Below, piece by piece: positions 6,436-10,308 of a DNA stretch of 10,308 bases (position 1 is the stretch's first letter; each line of letters opens with the position of its first letter). The notes beneath the pieces were generated by a model. That model searched no databases. It saw nothing but the letters and a program-made list of their open reading frames with translations, and had not been told where the DNA came from. The position numbers and the translations under genes are program-made. Source of the stretch: an uncultured Oxalobacteraceae bacterium. GTDB lineage: Bacteria; Pseudomonadota; Gammaproteobacteria; Burkholderiales; Burkholderiaceae. The DNA lies in assembly GCA_946479255.1 (NCBI GenBank), contig CAMLFK010000180.1, positions 1 to 10,308 on the forward strand, in the 5' to 3' direction.

Positions 6436-6918
6436 GTGACGAACGACATTATCGATCTTGCCACTAAAGTTGGCCGCGCGCTGCAAGAAAAGGGGCTGCT
6501 GCTCACCACCGCCGAATCCTGCACCGGCGGCGGCGTGGCTCAGGCCATCACCGAAGTGGCCGGTTCGACCGGCTGGTTCGACTGTGGTTTTGTGACTTAT
6601 TCGAATGCTTCCAAGACTGAACTGCTGGATGTGTCGGCCGCGCTGATGGCGCAGCTGGGCAGCGTCAGCGAAGAAGTGGCCGGCGAAATGGCCAAGGGCG
6701 CACTGGCCAACGCCAATGCCGACGTGGCGCTCTCGACCACCGGCATCGCCGGCCCGACCGGCGCGGTGCCGGGCAAGCCGGTCGGCACGGTGTGCTTCGG
6801 CTGGGCTAGAGGCGACCACGTGCACACCGAGCGCCTGGTATTTTCGGGCGACCGCCAGGCCGTGCGCGAACAGACCGTGCGCCACGCCCTGCAAGGTCTG
6901 CTGCGCTTCATTGAATAG
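6436..6918 (+). CDS. pncC: Nicotinamide-nucleotide amidase PncC (CinA C-terminal family)
   Basis: PncC deamidates nicotinamide mononucleotide to nicotinic acid mononucleotide, returning it to NAD synthesis in the cytoplasm. The product is 160 residues, the normal size for the stand-alone CinA C-terminal domain (the E. coli protein is about 165), with no N-terminal CinA domain. Motifs: TTAESCTGGG (24-33) with the conserved Ser28, VTYSNASKTELL (53-64) with Tyr55 and Lys60, the glycine-rich STTGIAGPTGA (100-110), and KPVGTVCFGWA. The start is GTG at 6436, well supported by AAAGGAGA (6423-6430) at good spacing. The metallophosphoesterase frame overlaps its 3' end. Betaproteobacterial relatives usually have pgpA directly upstream (recalled gene order); here an intergenic region and the divergent kinase operon are found. 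Confidence 0.94.
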   Translation: MTNDIIDLATKVGRALQEKGLLLTTAESCTGGGVAQAITEVAGSTGWFDCGFVTYSNASKTELLDVSAALMAQLGSVSEEVAGEMAKGALANANADVALSTTGIAGPTGAVPGKPVGTVCFGWARGDHVHTERLVFSGDRQAVREQTVRHALQGLLRFIE

Positions 6919-7801
6919 CACCGCCGCCGTAGCCTGGTGCGCCCTTGCGCTGTCCCTGCCCGCGGCGGCCTCGACGGCCCAGGTCTATACCGTGTACGCG
7001 GCCGGTGACATCGCTGATTGCCGCGATGCCGCCAGCCGGGCACGCGCGATGGACACCGCCGCGCTCGTACAAGCGGGCCTGGCGGCCAATCCGCATGCCG
7101 CAGTGTTGCTACTTGGCGACAATATCTATCAGAGCGGCACCGAACGCGCCTACCGCGAGTGCTACCACCCGAGCTGGGGCCGTTTCAAGCAGCGCACTTA
7201 TCCCTCGCCCGGCAACCACGAATACGCGACCCCGGGCGCGGCCGGCTATTTCGCTTACTTTGGCAAGGCCGCCGGGCCCGGCTATTACGCCCTCACCCTG
7301 GGCCGCTGGCGCCTCATTTCGCTCGACAGCAACCTGGGCGGCGCGGCCAAGCAGCGTCAGTTGCGCTGGCTCGAAGAAGAGCTGGCCACCAATCCCGCCC
7401 ACTGCACGCTCGCCTACTGGCACCACCCGCTGTATAGTTCTGGCGCGCATCTCCGCAATACGCTGATGCGCGCCGAATGGCAGTTGCTGCACCGCGCCGG
7501 CGCCGAGCTGGTGTTGTCCGGACACGATCATGAATACGAGCGTTTCGCGCCGCAAGATGCCGAGGGAAACCTGGACCCGGCGCGCGGCATCCGCCAGTTC
7601 GTGGCCGGCACCGGCGGCGCCTACACCACGCCGTTTCTGCGCCGGGAGCGGCACAGCGAAATGCGCGACGCCAACCGCACCGGCGTGCTCAAGCTGGAGC
7701 TGGGCGAGCACGGATATCGGTGGGAGTTCTTGGAAGCATCGTATGATGGCTTTCCGAACGGCCAGGAGCCGGATCGCGGCACCGGCACCTGCCATGATTG
7801 A
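6911..7801 (+). CDS. Secreted calcineurin-like metallophosphoesterase
   Basis: This is a probable exported phosphohydrolase with a two-metal centre; the substrate cannot be told from sequence. All calcineurin-type motifs are present: AGDIADC (D33), LLLGDNIY (D70), PGNHEY (N102/H103), AYWHHPLY (H171/H172) and LSGHDHEYERF (H205/H207). With the TTG start at 6911 the product has 296 residues and a hydrophobic segment about 5-20 with small residues about 18-23, resembling a signal peptide and cleavage region. It lacks a basic n-region, however. The TTG overlaps the last eight bases of pncC; an AAGG lies 14 bases upstream, farther than ideal. The only near alternative is GTG at 6929, which leaves a very short leader and no ribosome binding site. 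Start choice is therefore uncertain, while the family is clear. Translation is probably coupled to pncC. No recognised extra domain is present. Confidence 0.88.
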   Translation: MNSTAAVAWCALALSLPAAASTAQVYTVYAAGDIADCRDAASRARAMDTAALVQAGLAANPHAAVLLLGDNIYQSGTERAYRECYHPSWGRFKQRTYPSPGNHEYATPGAAGYFAYFGKAAGPGYYALTLGRWRLISLDSNLGGAAKQRQLRWLEEELATNPAHCTLAYWHHPLYSSGAHLRNTLMRAEWQLLHRAGAELVLSGHDHEYERFAPQDAEGNLDPARGIRQFVAGTGGAYTTPFLRRERHSEMRDANRTGVLKLELGEHGYRWEFLEASYDGFPNGQEPDRGTGTCHD

Positions 7802-7835
7802 CCATATACATATTAGAGAATCGGGAGCACCATCG

Positions 7836-8564
7836 ATGCAGAACACAGTTCACTTCATCCTGCAAGGCAAAGGCGGCATCGGCAAGACGCTGGTCTCGAC
7901 CATCCTGGCGCAGTGGCTGGCGACCAAGGACGAGCTGCCCTTGCGCTGCTACGACACCGACCAGGAGAACGCCACCTTTTCGCGTTACAAGGCGATGAAT
8001 GTAAAACACGTGCCTGTGATGACAGATACCCGCAATATCGATCCGAAACGCTTCGACGCGCTGATGATCGACCTGCTGGAAGAAGACGGCAACTGCGTGA
8101 TCGACAATGGCGCCAATACCTTTTCGCCGCTGATGGGCTACCTGCTGGAAAACGACTGCTTCGACCTGCTCAAGGAATCCGGCCGCAAGGTCTACATCCA
8201 TACCATCGTCGGTGGCGGCGATACCCTGCACGATACCGCCATGGGCTTCGTATCCACCGCCAAGTCCACCAATGTGCCGCTGGTGCTGTGGGAAAACGAA
8301 CACTTCGGCCTGCTGCAATCGGCGTCCGGCAAGCTATTTACCGAATCGCAGACCTATGCCGACAATTCCGCGCGCGTGGTCGGCCGTGTGGTGCTCCCGC
8401 AACGCAATGCCGACACCTTTGGCGCCGACGTCAAGAAGATGAACATCGCGCGCCTGACCGCCAACGAGGTCAAGGAAAGCGAAAAGTTCAACGTCATGGA
8501 AAAGCAGCGCATCAAGGTCGTGTTCCGCGACCTGTTCGCCCAGCTCGACAAGGTCAACTGGTAA
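7836..8564 (+). CDS. traL: TraL-like conjugation ATPase (ParA/MinD-type P-loop)
   Basis: The 242-residue product resembles TraL of IncP plasmids such as RP4, a ParA-like ATPase of the traKLM transfer group whose exact role in mating is not well defined. Shared patterns, recalled from the family, are the N-terminal deviant Walker A LQGKGGIGKT (9-18, with K12 and K17), YDTDQENATFSRYKAMNV (39-56), the Walker B-like CVIDNGANTFSPL (87-99), IHTIVGGGDTLHDTAMGF (121-138) and the C-terminal QRIKVVFRDLFAQLD (224-238). The length matches RP4 TraL (about 241), so it is not truncated. The ATG at 7836 is supported by GGGAG (7823-7827). It starts 34 bases after the phosphoesterase and is followed after six bases by a TraM-like gene. 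No relaxase, coupling protein or other transfer gene is in the window. A chromosomal, repurposed role is possible. Confidence 0.82.
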   Translation: MQNTVHFILQGKGGIGKTLVSTILAQWLATKDELPLRCYDTDQENATFSRYKAMNVKHVPVMTDTRNIDPKRFDALMIDLLEEDGNCVIDNGANTFSPLMGYLLENDCFDLLKESGRKVYIHTIVGGGDTLHDTAMGFVSTAKSTNVPLVLWENEHFGLLQSASGKLFTESQTYADNSARVVGRVVLPQRNADTFGADVKKMNIARLTANEVKESEKFNVMEKQRIKVVFRDLFAQLDKVNW

Positions 8565-8570
8565 GCCGCC

Positions 8571-9068
8571 ATGGATCAGCAGAAGCTGCGCACCCTCGTC
8601 TTTGAGAAAACCGGCGTCCGCATCGACGTCGACGATCCGGTCTTCGCGCTGGTGGCCCTGAACGAAGCGGTGCTGGCCGAAGCGGTCGAGCGCCATGTGG
8701 CCCTGCTGGACCAGGCCAGCGCCGGCCTGGCCGAACAGGCTAAAGCGCTGGCCGAAGGGCGTTACCAGGATGCCGCGTCGGCTACCGCGTCGGCAAGCGC
8801 AAAAGCGCCGCCTGCCCTGCAGAAAAATCCGGAACAGCGCATGATGTTGCTTGCCGGCGGAGCGGCCCTGCTGGGCGCCGTCGTCGTGCTGCTGGGCCAG
8901 GCCTTGTTTTTCCGTCCGCCCGCGCCACCGGCGCCGGTGGTGCTCGCCAAGGAGTTGACCGGCGAACAGGCACTCGCATTGAAAAACGCCGAGAAACTCA
9001 CGCGCATTGTCGCCAAGTTAGATGCGAAAACGCGCAACACGATTCAGGCAGAACTGCAGAAACCATGA
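8571..9068 (+). CDS. TraM-like small membrane protein
   Basis: The product has 165 residues. An N-terminal segment KTGVRIDVDDPVFALVALNE (13-32) recalls the start of IncP TraM proteins, which carry a DDP motif followed by a helical region. A helix rich in Ala/Glu (33-66) follows, then an Ala/Ser/Pro linker, one membrane segment about 91-114, a proline-rich stretch (FFRPPAPPAP) and a charged C-terminal tail (127-165). This predicts a single-pass inner-membrane protein. Its place directly after a TraL homologue, as in the IncP traL-traM order, is the main support; similarity alone is modest. The ATG at 8571 follows the traL stop by six bases without a good ribosome binding site, suggesting coupled translation. 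It overlaps the CDF exporter start by four bases (ATGA). A different unnamed membrane protein remains possible. Confidence 0.6.
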   Translation: MDQQKLRTLVFEKTGVRIDVDDPVFALVALNEAVLAEAVERHVALLDQASAGLAEQAKALAEGRYQDAASATASASAKAPPALQKNPEQRMMLLAGGAALLGAVVVLLGQALFFRPPAPPAPVVLAKELTGEQALALKNAEKLTRIVAKLDAKTRNTIQAELQKP

Positions 9069-10069
9069 GCAAGCATCACGACCACGCGCACGATCACCAT
9101 GACCATGACCATGAGCATGAGCACGGGCATGGGCATGAGCACCACGGCCATGGCCATGGACACCATCATCATCACCATGTCGACCCGACCGGCAATACCC
9201 GTGCTTTCGCGCTGGCGATCGGGCTCAACGCCGTGTTCGTCGCGATTGAATTCGGCTACGGTTTCATCGCCAACTCCACCGCGCTGATGGCCGATGCCGG
9301 CCACAACCTGTCAGACGTGCTGGGGCTGATGCTGGCATGGGGCGCGGCGGTACTGGCCAAGACGGTTCCCAACAAACGCTATACCTACGGCCTGCGCAGC
9401 TCATCGATCCTGGCGGCGCTCAGCAATGCCTTGTTGCTGATGCTGGCATGCGGCGCCATCGGCTGGGAAGCCGTGCAGCGCCTCTTGACCGAGGCAGAGC
9501 CGGTGGCCGGCAAAACCGTGTCGATCGTGGCCGGCATCGGCGTACTGGTGAATGGATTTTCCGCCTGGCTGTTCATGGCGGGCAGCAAGGACGACATCAA
9601 TATCCGCGGCGCCTACCAGCACATGGCGGCCGACGCCGCCATTTCGCTGGGCGTGGTGCTGTCCGGCGTGGCCATCATGTTTACCGGCTGGGCCTGGATC
9701 GATCCGGCGCTGAGTATTTTGATCGTGCTGTTTATTCTGATCAGCACTTGGGCGCTATTGAAGGAATCGCTGCGCATGGTGCTCGCGGCCGTGCCGGACA
9801 ACGTGGATGCCGCCAAGGTCAGCGCCTTCCTGCGCGGCCAGCCGGGCGTGTCGGAGATGCACGACCTGCATATCTGGGCGATGAGCACGACCGAAACGGC
9901 GCTGACCGCGCACCTGGTGATGCCGGCCGGCTATCCGGGCGACGGGGCAATCGACGCCATCGCGGCCCAGCTGAAAAGCGACTACAAGATTCACCACTGC
10001 ACTTTGCAGGTGGAGCAGGGAACCACGAACCACGATTGCACGCTGCATGCCGAGGGGCATGCCCATTAA
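9065..10069 (+). CDS. Cation diffusion facilitator (CzcD/ZitB-type zinc exporter) with histidine-rich N-terminus
   Basis: This is a predicted inner-membrane proton/metal antiporter exporting zinc, and perhaps cadmium or cobalt, from the cytoplasm. The 334 residues hold about six membrane segments: roughly 46-68, 74-97, 113-133, 152-172, 189-207 and 212-232. The transport site is HD-HD: H80/D84 (ADAGHNLSD) and H186/D190 (HMAAD), the zinc-selective pattern. A cytoplasmic C-terminal domain (about 240-320) contains DLHIWAMSTTE (267-277) and HHCTLQVE (310-317). The first 38 residues contain 22 histidines mixed with Asp, Glu and Gly, and the tail is again His-rich (HAEGHAH). Such loops bind zinc and are known in this family. 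The ATG at 9065 overlaps the TraM-like stop (ATGA), so it is probably translated from the same message. The next gene is convergent, 11 bases away. Confidence 0.95.
   Translation: MSKHHDHAHDHHDHDHEHEHGHGHEHHGHGHGHHHHHHVDPTGNTRAFALAIGLNAVFVAIEFGYGFIANSTALMADAGHNLSDVLGLMLAWGAAVLAKTVPNKRYTYGLRSSSILAALSNALLLMLACGAIGWEAVQRLLTEAEPVAGKTVSIVAGIGVLVNGFSAWLFMAGSKDDINIRGAYQHMAADAAISLGVVLSGVAIMFTGWAWIDPALSILIVLFILISTWALLKESLRMVLAAVPDNVDAAKVSAFLRGQPGVSEMHDLHIWAMSTTETALTAHLVMPAGYPGDGAIDAIAAQLKSDYKIHHCTLQVEQGTTNHDCTLHAEGHAH
9076..9178 (+). repeat. Degenerate hexamer-like repeat coding for the His-rich segment
   Basis: The DNA is built from imperfect CATGAC / CATGAG / CATGGG / CACCAT units encoding HD, HE, HG and HH pairs. 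It is an in-frame low-complexity tract, so its length may vary between strains without breaking the gene. It ends with six consecutive His codons (residues 33-38). Confidence 0.7.
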
Positions 10070-10080
10070 AGCATCCCCTT

Positions 10081-10308
10081 TTAGGGAGTAGAAGGCACGA
10101 TAGTGACGATAACGCGTCCGTAACGCGTCAGGGCCGGACTGCCCTTATCGATCACTTTTACGATGAAGTGGGCGGTCTCCGTCTTGCTGACCATTGGTGC
10201 CTGCCCCGAAACGGTATGATAATTTTCCGCATACCCTAGCTTGATCTGCTCCTTGTAGCTGCCAGCTTCGGGATACTGAAACCACAGGTAGCTCAAGCTA
10301 TCTCCATC
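10081..10308 (-). CDS. C-terminal end of a DUF1593-like protein (runs off the window)
   Basis: Only the last 75 codons are visible, read inward from the window edge to a TAA at 10081-10083. The segment begins DGDSLSYLWFQYPEAGSY and ends with a beta-rich pattern including FIVKVIDKGSPALTRYGRVI. This resembles the C-terminal immunoglobulin-like part of DUF1593 (nucleoside-hydrolase-like) secreted proteins, where similar DGD.LSY.W and D.G.PALTRY.R strings recur. That is a recollection of the family, not a search result. Other proteins with a cadherin- or PKD-like C-terminal domain are the main alternative. It is convergent with the zinc exporter, with no clear terminator in the 11-base gap. Confidence 0.65.
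   Translation of the reverse strand, partial: DGDSLSYLWFQYPEAGSYKEQIKLGYAENYHTVSGQAPMVSKTETAHFIVKVIDKGSPALTRYGRVIVTIVPSTP

Noticed and set aside
7798..7826. TTGACC / TATACA hexamers as a dedicated promoter for the traL-like gene
   Set aside because: The hexamers are not at compatible spacing with each other or with other elements, so no promoter can be supported; read-through from the phosphoesterase is possible.
9399..9622. Minus-strand open frames opposite the zinc exporter
   Set aside because: They have no recognisable domain and no ribosome binding site, and the plus strand encodes conserved CDF membrane segments and metal sites.
10045..10062. GCATGCC / GGCATGC hairpin near the end of the zinc exporter as a terminator
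   Set aside because: It has a perfect 7-bp stem and 4-base loop, but it lies inside the coding region and the nearest T-run (about 10079-10082) is roughly 16 bases after it, too far for an intrinsic terminator.

Overview
The window is GC-rich, densely packed bacterial chromosome. The gene set, the close relationship of each protein to betaproteobacterial families, and the maeB / thiL / pncC neighbourhood suggest a betaproteobacterium of the Oxalobacteraceae (Massilia, Duganella or Janthinobacterium type). This assignment is an inference from gene content and composition; no rRNA or other marker is present.

Layout. (1) Positions 1-433, minus: N-terminal part of a NADP-dependent malic enzyme (maeB), divergent from thiL. 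(2) 605-1564, plus: thiamine-monophosphate kinase (thiL), possibly read from a leaderless transcript. (3) 1549-6113, minus: a two-gene signalling operon. It encodes a membrane hybrid histidine kinase (periplasmic sensor - HAMP - HisKA - HATPase - REC), followed with a 4-base ATGA overlap by an 855-residue REC-PAS-GGDEF-EAL-REC protein. The EAL site looks complete, but the GGDEF domain lacks a metal-binding aspartate, so the protein looks more like a phosphodiesterase than a cyclase. The operon lies tail-to-tail with thiL, overlapping it by 16 bases, where many betaproteobacteria (from memory) carry pgpA. (4) 6114-6435: a 322-base intergenic region with two perfect inverted repeats and a possible small ORF with a strong ribosome binding site. 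(5) 6436-7801, plus: pncC (nicotinamide-nucleotide amidase), then a secreted calcineurin-like metallophosphoesterase, with a short overlap. (6) 7836-10069, plus: a full-length homologue of the IncP-plasmid conjugation ATPase TraL, a small TraM-like membrane protein, and a histidine-rich CDF-family zinc exporter overlapping the TraM-like gene by ATGA. (7) 10081-10308, minus: C-terminal end of a protein resembling the DUF1593 family, convergent with the zinc exporter.

How the parts may work together. The kinase/regulator pair is a self-contained input-output module linking an envelope signal to cyclic-di-GMP turnover. maeB, thiL and pncC are housekeeping metabolism. The traL/traM-like pair is the least expected content: two conjugation-type genes with no other transfer gene in view, closely linked to a metal exporter. 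This could be a degenerate plasmid or ICE remnant, or a domesticated ATPase/membrane-protein pair. No tRNA, rRNA, CRISPR array, insertion sequence or convincing rho-independent terminator was seen.
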